Source: Moraxellaceae bacterium | Lineage (GTDB): Bacteria; Pseudomonadota; Gammaproteobacteria; Burkholderiales; Rhodocyclaceae | Length of the DNA stretch: 37,275 nt | Assembly: GCA_031119205.1 (NCBI GenBank) | Contig: JAVHYF010000037.1 | Coordinates: 1 to 37,275 of the forward strand | Direction: 5' to 3' | Shown here: positions 29,609 to 37,216 of the stretch, piece by piece | Layout: every line of letters begins with the position of its first letter | Numbering within the stretch: position 1 is the first letter of the stretch | Notes under the pieces: model-generated | What the model saw: the letters and a program-made list of their open reading frames with translations, nothing else | The model's database searches: none | Told to the model about the DNA's origin: nothing | Translations under genes and position numbers: made by a program

Positions 29609-30652
29609 TCAGGCGTAGATGGATTTCAGCAACGACTGATCGACGATCTCGTCGGCCGTGAAGCGGATGTTGGCGCCGCCTTCGCGGGCCAGTTCGATGG
29701 CGTCATCGAACACCTTGCGGTCCAGCCACAGCGCCTTGCTGCCGGTGCCCTTGGGGAGGATGAACTTCGGGTAGAGCTTCGCCTCGGCGGTCTCCCGCAC
29801 CAGATCCAGGCCTGGCTGGCCGTACTTCTGCACGGTGAGCCGGGCACCTTCTTCGGGATTCGCGGCGAACGCCGCCCAACCCTTGCTGACGGCACGCATC
29901 CAGCGCGTCATCACGTCGCGGCGGGTGGCGAGCGTCTGCTCGGTGGCGAACAAGGTCATGGAGGCGTCGACGTCGCCGAGGTCCGCCATCGACACGACTT
30001 CCACGTCGATGCCGCGCAGCTGCAGCGACAGGCCTTCGTTGGTGGCCAGTCCCATGTAGGCGTCGACCTGCCCGGTGGCCAGCACGGCGGGGTCGCCGCC
30101 GGTGGGGACGAAGTTGATCGTGGAGGGATCGACCTTGGCGCGCTTGAGCAAGGTCATCACCACGGCGCGTCGTTGCGCACCGACGGCGATGGTCTTGCCA
30201 CGCATGTCCTGGAAGCTGCGGATGGGCTTGGACTTCAGGCTCATCATGCCGCTGAGCGAGCCCTGGTAGACACAGCCGATGGCACGTACCGGCATGCCCT
30301 TGCTGCGCGCGAGGGCGACGTTCATGGGGTCGCGGTCGCCGATATCCGCCTGCCCTGCCGCAACCAGCGCGATGCTGTCGACGCCGGGGCCGCCGGCCTT
30401 GTAGACGACGTCCAGCTTCTCGTCGCGGAAGAAGCCCCGTTCCAGTGCCACGAAGTGGCCGGCGTACTGCACCAGCTTCAGCCAGTTCATCTGCACGGTG
30501 ATCTGGTCCAGCCCGGACGCAATGGCGGGGGCGGACAGCAGCGCGGAGGGCGCGACCAGCGCCGTGCCGGCGAGCGCGCTGCCGGCTTTCAGGAAATTGC
30601 GGCGTGTGGTTACGCCGGAGGGAGATTGGGAGGGAAATTCCTTGACCGCCAT
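29609..30652 (-). CDS. ABC transporter substrate-binding protein, NMT1/THI5-like, Tat signal
   Basis: A periplasmic binding protein of 347 residues. The N-terminus carries a twin-arginine signal (TTRRNFLKAGSAL, then a hydrophobic stretch ending SAPAIASG), so it is exported folded. The mature part begins DQITVQMNWLKLVQYAGHFV and has ERGFFRDEKLDVVYKAGGPG, close to NMT1/THI5-like proteins such as ThiY and RibY, which bind pyrimidine or flavin precursors. Related SsuA/TauA proteins bind sulfonates. Ligand not determinable. It is the first gene of the ABC-monooxygenase operon, with a 166-base upstream gap holding a candidate operator. Confidence 0.92.
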   Translation of the reverse strand: MAVKEFPSQSPSGVTTRRNFLKAGSALAGTALVAPSALLSAPAIASGLDQITVQMNWLKLVQYAGHFVALERGFFRDEKLDVVYKAGGPGVDSIALVAAGQADIGDRDPMNVALARSKGMPVRAIGCVYQGSLSGMMSLKSKPIRSFQDMRGKTIAVGAQRRAVVMTLLKRAKVDPSTINFVPTGGDPAVLATGQVDAYMGLATNEGLSLQLRGIDVEVVSMADLGDVDASMTLFATEQTLATRRDVMTRWMRAVSKGWAAFAANPEEGARLTVQKYGQPGLDLVRETAEAKLYPKFILPKGTGSKALWLDRKVFDDAIELAREGGANIRFTADEIVDQSLLKSIYA

Positions 30653-30755
30653 GTTGAGCCTCTTCGTTCCCGGCGCGATTCGCCGCTGTCTGGTTGCGAT
30701 GGCGCTACATCAGAAGGCGCCGTCCTGGAACGAAGAATGGTCAACTTTGCGTGCT

Positions 30756-30776
30756 TCGAATAGCAGAGAATTTCGA
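30756..30776 (-). promoter_or_regulatory. Inverted repeat, possible LysR-type operator
   Basis: On the minus strand TCGAA and TTCGA are separated by exactly 11 bases, an arrangement like the T-N11-A box of LysR regulators. It lies about 104-124 bases before the binding-protein start, where an activator site would be expected. The arms are short, so chance is not excluded. Confidence 0.25.
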
Positions 30777-30818
30777 TAAGCCTGATGCCGAAATGTGAGC
30801 ACCGCGCAGGGTGCATGG

Positions 30819-31616
30819 TCACATCAGGCGCAGCAGGAGCATCACCGCCACGCCCAGCAGCAGGGCCGCGAAACCGCGCTGGACGTGATGTGGCGCCAGG
30901 CTGCGCACGAAGCGGCGACCCACCAGCATGCCGGCAGCCACACTGGCGGCGAACCAGGGGGTGATGACGGCGGGCAGCACTGCGCCGTGCGACAGCGCGT
31001 TGGCGAGCGAGCCCAGGCTGACCAGCGCGACGATCATCAGGGAAGTGGCAACGATCACGTGCATCGAGGCGTCGGTGTAACGCCGTAGCAGGGGTACGAC
31101 CGCGAAGCCGCCGCCCACCCCCAGCAGGCCGCTGAGGAAGCCGGCCACGGCGCCGACGCCGACGAACAGCACGGCGGTGGCGGCGGACCACCTGAAGCGG
31201 CCGGACTCCGGGTCGATGTGGCCGGTGAGCGGGCCTTCCACCCAGCCCAGTTCGGCGGTCGCACTGCTGGCATTGCGGAGCAGGCGCAAGGCGACGAAGA
31301 CCAGGACGGCGGCGAAGGCCACGGTCAGCAGGCTGGTCGGCACGGCGTGCGCCAGCATGACGCCCAGCCAGGAGAAGGGCAGGCTGGCGGCTGCGATCAG
31401 CAGCGCCGCGCGATAACGCACCAGGCGCCGGCGCAAGCCCTCGGCGGTTCCCACGCTGGCACCGAGGCAGGTGGCCAGCAGTGCGACCGGTGCCGCCTGT
31501 TCGAGCGACCAGCCCTGGGTGGCGACCAGTGCCGGCACCGACAGGATGCCGCCGCCTGCGCCGCTCAGGCCCATCACGATGCCCACGAAAACGCCGGCCA
31601 GCAGGGTCAGGAGCAT
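30819..31616 (-). CDS. TauE/SafE-family membrane exporter
   Basis: A 265-residue polytopic membrane protein of the TauE/SafE group, linked in studied cases to export of sulfite, sulfoacetate or similar anions. [16 protein letters not shown] near the N-terminus and [18 protein letters not shown] near the middle are the paired family motifs. About eight hydrophobic segments fill the chain. A central loop ([19 protein letters not shown]) is hydrophilic. It is in the same direction as the ABC cluster, 166 bases upstream of its first gene, so it may be in the same transcript or separate. If linked, sulfite release by the monooxygenase pathway would make sense (inference). Confidence 0.88.
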   Translation of the reverse strand: MLLTLLAGVFVGIVMGLSGAGGGILSVPALVATQGWSLEQAAPVALLATCLGASVGTAEGLRRRLVRYRAALLIAAASLPFSWLGVMLAHAVPTSLLTVAFAAVLVFVALRLLRNASSATAELGWVEGPLTGHIDPESGRFRWSAATAVLFVGVGAVAGFLSGLLGVGGGFAVVPLLRRYTDASMHVIVATSLMIVALVSLGSLANALSHGAVLPAVITPWFAASVAAGMLVGRRFVRSLAPHHVQRGFAALLLGVAVMLLLRLM

Positions 31617-31766
31617 GGAGTCACCGCAGGGAGCCGGGTGAATCCCGGCGAATGGACCGAACTTACCAGTTTGCAGGCAGCTTGCTGTGCGGCCTCAGGC
31701 ATACCCGGATTCGGCACGCGGACGGGTGCGAACGACGGAAAAGAAAAAGCGGAGAGGGGGAGAAGC

Positions 31767-31843
31767 TGGCGCATCCGACACGATTCGAACGTGCGACCCC
31801 TGCCTTCGGAGGGCAGTACTCTATCCAGCTGAGCTACGGATGC
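31767..31843 (-). tRNA. tRNA-Arg (anticodon CCG)
   Basis: A complete 77-base tRNA with encoded CCA. Acceptor GCATCCG pairs with CGGATGC, followed by discriminator G. The D-arm includes TAGCTCAGCTGGATAGAG. The anticodon stem CTGCC/GGCAG encloses CTCCGAA, giving anticodon CCG, which reads CGG codons. The T-arm is GCACG-TTCGAAT-CGTGT. A weak promoter-like TAAGAT with GC-rich discriminator lies about 40 bases upstream on minus (31882-31887). The 150 bases downstream, toward TauE, hold a T-rich minus-strand stretch and nothing else recognisable. Confidence 0.97.
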
Positions 31844-31943
31844 GTGGGGATGCCGGCCCCGGGAGGGGCAGGCAGGCCGCGATCTTACTGCATCGGGCCG
31901 GTGCAGGCGAGCGCCACGGCCATACCCATGACGGGAACGCGTA

Positions 31944-31949
31944 TATAAT
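31944..31949 (+). promoter_or_regulatory. Candidate -10 element for the cytochrome c gene
   Basis: A perfect TATAAT followed by CGCGCC lies 35 bases before the cytochrome ATG. No good -35 is visible at 16-18 bases. GAGGA at 31975-31979 is the ribosome site. Confidence 0.5.
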
Positions 31950-31983
31950 CGCGCCTTTATTTTGTCTGCCGTCTGAGGATCTC

Positions 31984-32478
31984 ATGGCGAAGGTGAGCGG
32001 GTTTCGTCGCTGGGCAATGCCCGCGATTGCGGTTGTAGCAGCGGGTGTGCTCGTGGCTTGCAGCAAGCAGGAGCCTGTAGATGAAGAAGAAACTGCGCAA
32101 CTGATCCAGCCCGTGGCCAAGGTGGAACTGTCTGGCGCGGCACCGGCGGCAAGTGCTGCGCCGCGGACCGGTGAGCAGGTGGTGAATAGCGTATGCGGTG
32201 CCTGCCACAACGCTGGCGTGGCCGGTGCGCCCAAGACGGGCGACAACGCTGCCTGGGCAACGCGCTTCAAGGATGGTCTGGACGGCATGGTCAAGATCGC
32301 GATTGCCGGCAAGGGCGCGATGCCGCCCAAGGGCGGTGGTGCCGACCTGACCGAACTGGAGATCACCCGTGCGGTGGTGTTCATGGCCAACAAGTCGGGT
32401 GGCAGCTTCAAGGAACCGGCAGCGCCGGCGCCCGCTGGCGGTGAGTCCGCGCCGGCCGAGGCTCCGGCCAAGAGCTGA
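31984..32478 (+). CDS. Lipoprotein cytochrome c (c5-type)
   Basis: A 164-residue single-haem cytochrome for periplasmic electron transfer. The signal peptide ends in lipobox LVAC (Cys at residue 26) followed by Ser, so it should be an outer-membrane-directed lipoprotein. A linker rich in Glu and Ala leads to the haem site CGACH (71-75). The axial Met is in GKGAMPPKGG (about 113), and the fold ends VVFMANKSGG. A final Pro/Ala tail of about 25 residues is low-complexity. The pattern is that of cytochrome c5/c555. It has its own promoter and terminator, so it is a single-gene unit. Confidence 0.93.
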   Translation: MAKVSGFRRWAMPAIAVVAAGVLVACSKQEPVDEEETAQLIQPVAKVELSGAAPAASAAPRTGEQVVNSVCGACHNAGVAGAPKTGDNAAWATRFKDGLDGMVKIAIAGKGAMPPKGGGADLTELEITRAVVFMANKSGGSFKEPAAPAPAGGESAPAEAPAKS

Positions 32479-32495
32479 CCGGCTTCTGCTGAATG

Positions 32496-32525
32496 AAAAA
32501 GGCGACCCGCGGGTCGCCTTTTTTG
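32496..32525. terminator. Bidirectional rho-independent terminator after the cytochrome gene
   Basis: AAAAAGGCGACCC/GGGTCGCCTTTTT, with a GC centre, forms a perfect stem bounded by A and T tracts. It starts 17 bases after the cytochrome stop and 25 bases past the minus-strand DUF3830 stop, so it serves both. Confidence 0.9.
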
Positions 32526-32550
32526 TTTGTGCGGGCTTGCCGGTGAACGC

Positions 32551-32961
32551 TCAGAGCGCCTCGAACACGATGTCCTGCGCGCCTTCCCACAGGCACTTCA
32601 CGCCCAGCGCGCGCAGGTTCTCCTTGCCTTCCACGATGGTCAGGAAGTGGTTGCCGGCCAGTTGGCCCAGCTTGCTGGAGAAGGAGCAGGCGCCGTAGGC
32701 CATGATGATCTCGGTTTCGCTGTAGCCGCCGGGGTAGAACAGCACGTCGCCCACGGACGGGTGGCTGGTGTGGTTCTCGAAGTCGACACCCAGCTTGAAG
32801 TCGCCCATCGGCACCCAGCAGCCTTCACCGCTCCAGCGTACGTGGATCAGTTTCTGCCGGTACGGCAGCATCTTCAGGAAAGCGGCCACGGTCTGCGGGG
32901 CGTCGGGGTGGGTTTCGGCGATGAAGCTGAAGTCGCCGGCGGTGATGCGGATCTTGCTCAT
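32551..32961 (-). CDS. DUF3830 family protein
   Basis: A 136-residue protein of the DUF3830 family, predicted to have a cyclophilin-like beta-barrel. It starts MSKIRITAGDFSFIAETH, contains VRWSGEGCWVPMGDF and DVLFYPGGYSETEIIMAYG, and ends LWEGAQDIVFEAL. No signal peptide. Function is not established. The family is often found beside amidohydrolases and hydantoin- or pyrimidine-like catabolic genes, which fits here. It is the last gene of the second ABC cluster, 79 bases after the LOG gene. Confidence 0.85.
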   Translation of the reverse strand: MSKIRITAGDFSFIAETHPDAPQTVAAFLKMLPYRQKLIHVRWSGEGCWVPMGDFKLGVDFENHTSHPSVGDVLFYPGGYSETEIIMAYGACSFSSKLGQLAGNHFLTIVEGKENLRALGVKCLWEGAQDIVFEAL

Positions 32962-33040
32962 GGTGGGTCTCGTCTGAACTGCAGATTGTTTATGTCGGTG
33001 AGCGCAGGGGTGGCGCCGCAGTGGCCGTTCAGGTCGCCGC

Positions 33041-33646
33041 TCAGGTCGTCGCCTTCGCCGGGAACCACTTCTCCACCGTCGGCATCTCCCAGGCGTCCAT
33101 GCGTGCGATGAGCTGCTTCGGGTCGGCGTCGAGCTGGATCATGTCCACGTGCTCGATGCGCATGAACTCCCCCTTCGCCATGTTCTCCAGCATCGCGCGC
33201 ATGGGGTTGTAGAAGCCGTTGATGTTCAGCACGCCGCTGGGCTTCACGTGGTCGCCCAGTTGCGTGAGCGTCGCCACCTCGAACAGCTCTTCCAGCGTGC
33301 CCAGGCCACCGGGCAGGGCGATAAAGCCGTCGGCGAGATCCGCCATGCGCGCCTTGCGGCTGCGCATGTCCGGCGTGATCTCGTGACGGGTCAGGCCGGG
33401 GTGCAGGTGGCCGCGTTCGAACAGGCGCTGGCTGATCACGCCATGCACCTCCCCGCCGGCCGCGAGCACCGCGTCGGCGGTGACGCCCATCAGGCCCTTG
33501 TGGGTGCCGCCGTACACCAGCGTGATGCCCAGCTCCGCCAGTACGGTGCCGAGAGCGCAGGCGCCTTCGGCGTACACCGGCGAGATGCCGAAGTTGGAGC
33601 CGCAGTACACGGCGATGCGTTTGAGTTTGAGTGTCGAGGTCGTCAT
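33041..33646 (-). CDS. LOG-family phosphoribohydrolase (TIGR00730)
   Basis: A 201-residue Rossmann-fold protein of the lysine-decarboxylase-like LOG family. Members release a free base and ribose 5-phosphate from nucleoside 5'-monophosphates, including cytokinin nucleotides. Motifs are IAVYCGSNFG, ITLVYGGTHKGLMG, the conserved Arg in DMRSRKARM (about 94-101), and LPGGLGTLEELFE (about 111-123), the PGGxGTxxE active site. It sits in an operon with an amidohydrolase and ABC transporter, so it may act on a catabolic nucleotide-like intermediate. It was formerly misannotated as a lysine decarboxylase. Confidence 0.9.
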   Translation of the reverse strand: MTTSTLKLKRIAVYCGSNFGISPVYAEGACALGTVLAELGITLVYGGTHKGLMGVTADAVLAAGGEVHGVISQRLFERGHLHPGLTRHEITPDMRSRKARMADLADGFIALPGGLGTLEELFEVATLTQLGDHVKPSGVLNINGFYNPMRAMLENMAKGEFMRIEHVDMIQLDADPKQLIARMDAWEMPTVEKWFPAKATT

Positions 33647-33736
33647 GGTTCTGATGATGCGATGTCTGTGCGTGTCAGGGTCACTCAGGCGCCAATGATG
33701 TTCATGTCCTCAGTGCCCTGCGAAATCAGGGAAGGG

Positions 33737-33839
33737 CCGAGCAGGGTGGAGCGAAGCGGTTCTGGCTAGGCGCGCCGACGCAGACAGTACATCCACGTAC
33801 GGCAAGGAGGCGCAACGACGCCAGAACCATCCTGCTCGG
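33737..33839 (+). repeat. Structured intergenic repeat, copy B
   Basis: Copy B of the element found at 16169-16281. Read on plus: outer arm CCGAGCAGG, conserved GTGGAGCGAAGC, GGTTCTGGC, TAG, inner arm GCGCC, GACAGTAC, GTACGGCAAGG, GGCGC, GCCAGAACC, then CCTGCTCGG closing the outer stem. The GGTTCTGGC/GCCAGAACC stem is perfect. The inner arm differs from copy A at one base pair (C-G here, T-A there). It ends 3 bases from the stop codon of the minus-strand permease, so it lies directly 3' of that gene, in the same relative orientation as copy A to yacG. Confidence 0.85.
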
Positions 33840-33842
33840 GCT

Positions 33843-34805
33843 TTATCCCATGGCAACTTCGTTGCCGCGTGCGGCCCAGCCGGTGACGCGCTGTTCGACC
33901 AGCGAGGAGATCACGTACAGCATGATGCCCATCGCGGCGAGGATGAACAGGCCGGCGAACACCAGGGGGACGTCGAAGTTGCCGCTGGCGATGATCATGA
34001 CATTGCCGATGCCCTTGTTGGCGGCGACGGTTTCGGACAGCACGGTGCCGACGAAGGCCAGGGTGATGGCGATCTTCAGCGACGCGAACAGGTAGGGCAG
34101 GGCACGCGGCAGGCCGACGTTCCACAGGATGTCCAGCTTGCGGGCGCCGAGTACCTTCAGCACGTCCTGCAGTTCCGGCTCGGTGTGGGCCAGGCCGGTG
34201 GCGACGTTCACCACCACGGGGAAGGTGCAGATCACCATCGAGGTGAGGATGGCGGGCACCGTGCCGGCGCCGAACCACACTACGAAGATCGGCACCACCG
34301 CCACCTTCGGAATGCTGGAGAAACCCACCAGCAGCGGATAGGCCACGTCGTAGGCGAAGCGGCTGGAGCCGATGATCATGCCGATGACCACGCCGGCCAG
34401 CACGCCCAGCGCGAAGCCGGTGATGGTGGTGTACAGCGTCTGCATGGCATGCGGCCACAGCAGCGGCCCCTTCTCCAGCAGCACCGCGAAGATCGCGCTC
34501 GGGCGCGGCAATATCAGGCCGGAGATGTTGAAGACGATGCAGGCCAGCTCCCAGAGCGCGAACATCGACACGATGGCGATGGCCGACAGCATGCGCTGGC
34601 GGAGCTTGCGTGACAGCTTGAAGCTGCGTTTGCGGGCGGCGGGTTTCATGGCGGGCGTTGTGATGCGGGGAGTGGTGACGGAGGCCGTGGCCGCGGCGGG
34701 CGAGGGGCCTGTCGACGAGGCCGCGCCGGTGCTCGTCGGCGAAGCTGCGGAAGAGGCGCCGGCCGGCGCGGTCAGCGCGTCATCGATGGTCGTGGCGGTG
34801 TTCAT
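33843..34805 (-). CDS. ABC transporter permease (NitT/TauT type)
   Basis: A 320-residue inner-membrane permease. A 60-residue Ala/Ser/Thr-rich, low-complexity N-terminal extension precedes the first membrane helix (LSAIAIVSMFALWELACIVF). The core has IPKVAVVPIFVVWFGAG and ETVAANKGIGNVMIIAS, the family loop and motif. The start overlaps the ATPase stop by one base (TGATG). The stop is followed after 3 bases by repeat copy B. No binding protein gene is adjacent in the window. Confidence 0.9.
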   Translation of the reverse strand: MNTATTIDDALTAPAGASSAASPTSTGAASSTGPSPAAATASVTTPRITTPAMKPAARKRSFKLSRKLRQRMLSAIAIVSMFALWELACIVFNISGLILPRPSAIFAVLLEKGPLLWPHAMQTLYTTITGFALGVLAGVVIGMIIGSSRFAYDVAYPLLVGFSSIPKVAVVPIFVVWFGAGTVPAILTSMVICTFPVVVNVATGLAHTEPELQDVLKVLGARKLDILWNVGLPRALPYLFASLKIAITLAFVGTVLSETVAANKGIGNVMIIASGNFDVPLVFAGLFILAAMGIMLYVISSLVEQRVTGWAARGNEVAMG

Positions 34806-35668
34806 CACGCAGCCTCCTTCTCGGCGCCGACAAGGGATACGGAGGGCTCCGTCGTGCGTGGCGACAGGTCGCTGCGTGCCTCGGCGATGCGCAGGCGCAG
34901 GGCCTGCACGAGTTCGGCGCATTCCGGCGCGTAGCTCATCTCGATGCTGCGCGGGCGCGGGAATTCCACGTTGCGTTCTTCCAGGATGCGGCCGGGCCGT
35001 GCGCTCATCACGCAGATGCGGGTGGCGAGGTAGGCAGCTTCGCGCAGGTCGTGGGTCACCAGCAGCACGGTGGGGCGCTGCGTCATCCACAGGTTCTGCA
35101 TCGTGCCCCACAGCTCTTCGCGGGTGAACTGGTCGAGCGCGCCGAAGGGCTCGTCGAGCAGCAGCAATTGCGGTTCGTGGACCAGTGCGCGGCACAGCGA
35201 GGCACGTTGCAGCATGCCGCCGGAGAGCTGCCAGGGGCGCTTGTCGCCCATGCCGGTGAGGCCCACCTGCGCCAGCAGTGCGTCGGCGCGTTCGGCGTAT
35301 TCGCCTTTCTTCTTCGCGCGGTAGTGCTGGCGGAAGGGCTCGACGATCTTCAGCGGCATCATCACGTTCTCGCGCACCGTCAGCCAGGGCAGCATGGTCG
35401 GGTTCTGGAAAGCGAGGCCGATGCGCGTGCGGTGCGGGCCGCCGACTTCGCGACCATCGACGATGACCCCGCCGCTGCTCGGCGACAGCAGGCCGCCGAT
35501 GAGCTTGAGGATGGTGGACTTGCCGCAGCCGCTGGGCCCGACGAGGGCGACGAAATCGCCAGTGTCGATGCGCAGGTCGGTGCGGTCGAGTGCGAGGGTG
35601 GAGGTCTCACTGTCGGCGGCACCGAAGCGCACGGTGACGTCACGGAGGTCGATGAAAGGCTGGTTCAT
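34805..35668 (-). CDS. ABC transporter ATP-binding protein (NitT/TauT type)
   Basis: The ATPase subunit, 287 residues. Walker A GPSGCGKST (about 44-52), Q-loop LAFQNPTMLPW, signature LSGGMLQRASLCRAL (with L where most have Q), Walker B LLLLDEPFGALDQ and switch LLVTHDLREA. MSARPGRI is the SsuB/TauB-group mark. A C-terminal extension of about 35 residues follows. It follows the amidohydrolase gene after 31 bases and overlaps the permease start. Confidence 0.94.
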   Translation of the reverse strand: MNQPFIDLRDVTVRFGAADSETSTLALDRTDLRIDTGDFVALVGPSGCGKSTILKLIGGLLSPSSGGVIVDGREVGGPHRTRIGLAFQNPTMLPWLTVRENVMMPLKIVEPFRQHYRAKKKGEYAERADALLAQVGLTGMGDKRPWQLSGGMLQRASLCRALVHEPQLLLLDEPFGALDQFTREELWGTMQNLWMTQRPTVLLVTHDLREAAYLATRICVMSARPGRILEERNVEFPRPRSIEMSYAPECAELVQALRLRIAEARSDLSPRTTEPSVSLVGAEKEAA

Positions 35669-35699
35669 GATGGGCCTCGGAGCAGGGGCGGGCGCAAGA

Positions 35700-37175
35700 T
35701 CAGCGCTGGTCAGCGGGCGTCACCACGTCGATCTGTGGCAGCGCGTTGTTGGGGAAGCCTTCCGGCACCTTCACGATGTTCTTCATCGTGGACCAGTCGT
35801 TGCGCACGTGCGGCGCCGGCATCTTCTGGATGCCTTTCACCGACTTGCCCCAGCCGACCGCGTCCTCCACCAGGCGACCGTCGCGCATCACGAAGCGGCC
35901 GCGCACGATGGTGTGTACCGGGTAGCCCTTCACGCGGCGGCCGTTCCACGGCGAAATCTTGCTGATCGACTGCAGCTTGCCGTGCGACAACATGCCGGCC
36001 TTGTCCATGTCGACGATGACGATGTCGGCATGCGCGCCGGCTGCGATGATGCCCTTGGTGCCGTACAGGCCCCAGGCCTTGGCGGGCGCCACGGCGCTCC
36101 AGCGCACGTAGTCCATCAGCGTCGCGCGGCCCTTGTTTACTTCGGTGAGCATCAATGCCATCTGGGTTTCCACGCCGGGGAAGCCGCAGTCGCATTCCCA
36201 GATGTTCTCGCGCGTGTTCTCCTCGATGGAGTGCGGCGCATGGTCGGTGGCGATCATGTCCACCGTGCCGTCGAGCAGCGCATCCCACAACGGCTGGTTG
36301 TGGCGCGCATCGCGGATCGGCGGATTGACGCGCAGCAGGCCGCCCTGGCGGATCATGTCCTGGGTGTTCAGCAGCACGTACTGCGGGCAGGTCTCCACCG
36401 TGATGTCGACGCCGCGCGCCTTGGCGTCGCGCACCAGCCACAGCGCATCCGCCGAGCTCTTGTGGGCGATGTGCACGCGGGCGCCGGTCCATTCGCTGAA
36501 GTGGATGATGCGGCTCACCGCCTCGATCTCGCACACCTCGGGGCGTGCCGCGAGATGGGCCTGCACGTCCATGCGGCCGGCGGCCTGCATGCGTTGCTGA
36601 CGGCGCGCCATGATCGATGAATTCTCCGCATGCACGACGGTGCGGATGCCCAGCGGGGCGAGGATCTCGAAGGCTTCCAGAAGCGCACCGTCGGATGGTG
36701 CCGGCAGGTTGCCGAAAGTGTTGCCGACGAAGGCCTTGAAGCTGGTGGCGCCGTTGTCCAGCAGGTCTTCCAGCACATCCACGGTGTCGTCGCCGAGCAG
36801 GGCGTGGATGCCGAAGTCGACATACGAAGCTTCCGCCGCGCGCAGCTTCATCTGCAGCGCTTCCACCGTGCCGGTGGCCGGCTTGGTGTTGGGCATGTCG
36901 AACACGGTGGTGACGCCACCCATCACGGCGGCTGCCGAGCCGGTCTTCCAGGTTTCCTTATGCGGATAGCCGGGGTCGCGGAAATGCACGTGGCTGTCGA
37001 TGGCGCCGGGCAGGATGTACTGGCCGTCGACACGAAATTCCTCGCGACCGGCGGGCATGATGTCGTCGTGGCCGACGGCGACGATGCGGCCGTTGTCGAT
37101 GGCGACCGAGGCTTCGATGATGGCATCCGGCGAGACGACTTTGCCGCCGCGGATGACGAGATCGACTGTGGGCAT
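35700..37175 (-). CDS. Cyclic amidohydrolase, allantoinase/dihydroorotase-like
   Basis: A metal-dependent amidohydrolase of 491 residues that should open a cyclic amide or ureide ring. The metal site is complete: DSHVHFRDPG (His62, His64), a carbamylated Lys in SFKAFVG (Lys147), VVHAEN (His182), VHIAHKSS (His238) and ATDHAPH (Asp311). MPNTKPAT and NPPIRDARHN favour the allantoinase/dihydroorotase branch over D-hydantoinase. It is longer than typical dihydroorotase (about 425), with an extra C-terminal 40 residues. AAGGAAGAA lies 5-10 bases before the ATG. Neighbours are an SDR and an ABC transporter, pointing to catabolism of an imported cyclic ureide, not pyrimidine synthesis. Substrate unproven. 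Confidence 0.9.
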   Translation of the reverse strand: MPTVDLVIRGGKVVSPDAIIEASVAIDNGRIVAVGHDDIMPAGREEFRVDGQYILPGAIDSHVHFRDPGYPHKETWKTGSAAAVMGGVTTVFDMPNTKPATGTVEALQMKLRAAEASYVDFGIHALLGDDTVDVLEDLLDNGATSFKAFVGNTFGNLPAPSDGALLEAFEILAPLGIRTVVHAENSSIMARRQQRMQAAGRMDVQAHLAARPEVCEIEAVSRIIHFSEWTGARVHIAHKSSADALWLVRDAKARGVDITVETCPQYVLLNTQDMIRQGGLLRVNPPIRDARHNQPLWDALLDGTVDMIATDHAPHSIEENTRENIWECDCGFPGVETQMALMLTEVNKGRATLMDYVRWSAVAPAKAWGLYGTKGIIAAGAHADIVIVDMDKAGMLSHGKLQSISKISPWNGRRVKGYPVHTIVRGRFVMRDGRLVEDAVGWGKSVKGIQKMPAPHVRNDWSTMKNIVKVPEGFPNNALPQIDVVTPADQR

Positions 37176-37216
37176 GATGTTCTTCCTTGAATTGGCGTGC
37201 AGGTGTGCGGGCGCGT

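Noticed and set aside
29261-30763. 500-codon open frame antisense to the binding protein and ATPase genes
   Set aside because: Mirror frame; no ribosome site or domain pattern.
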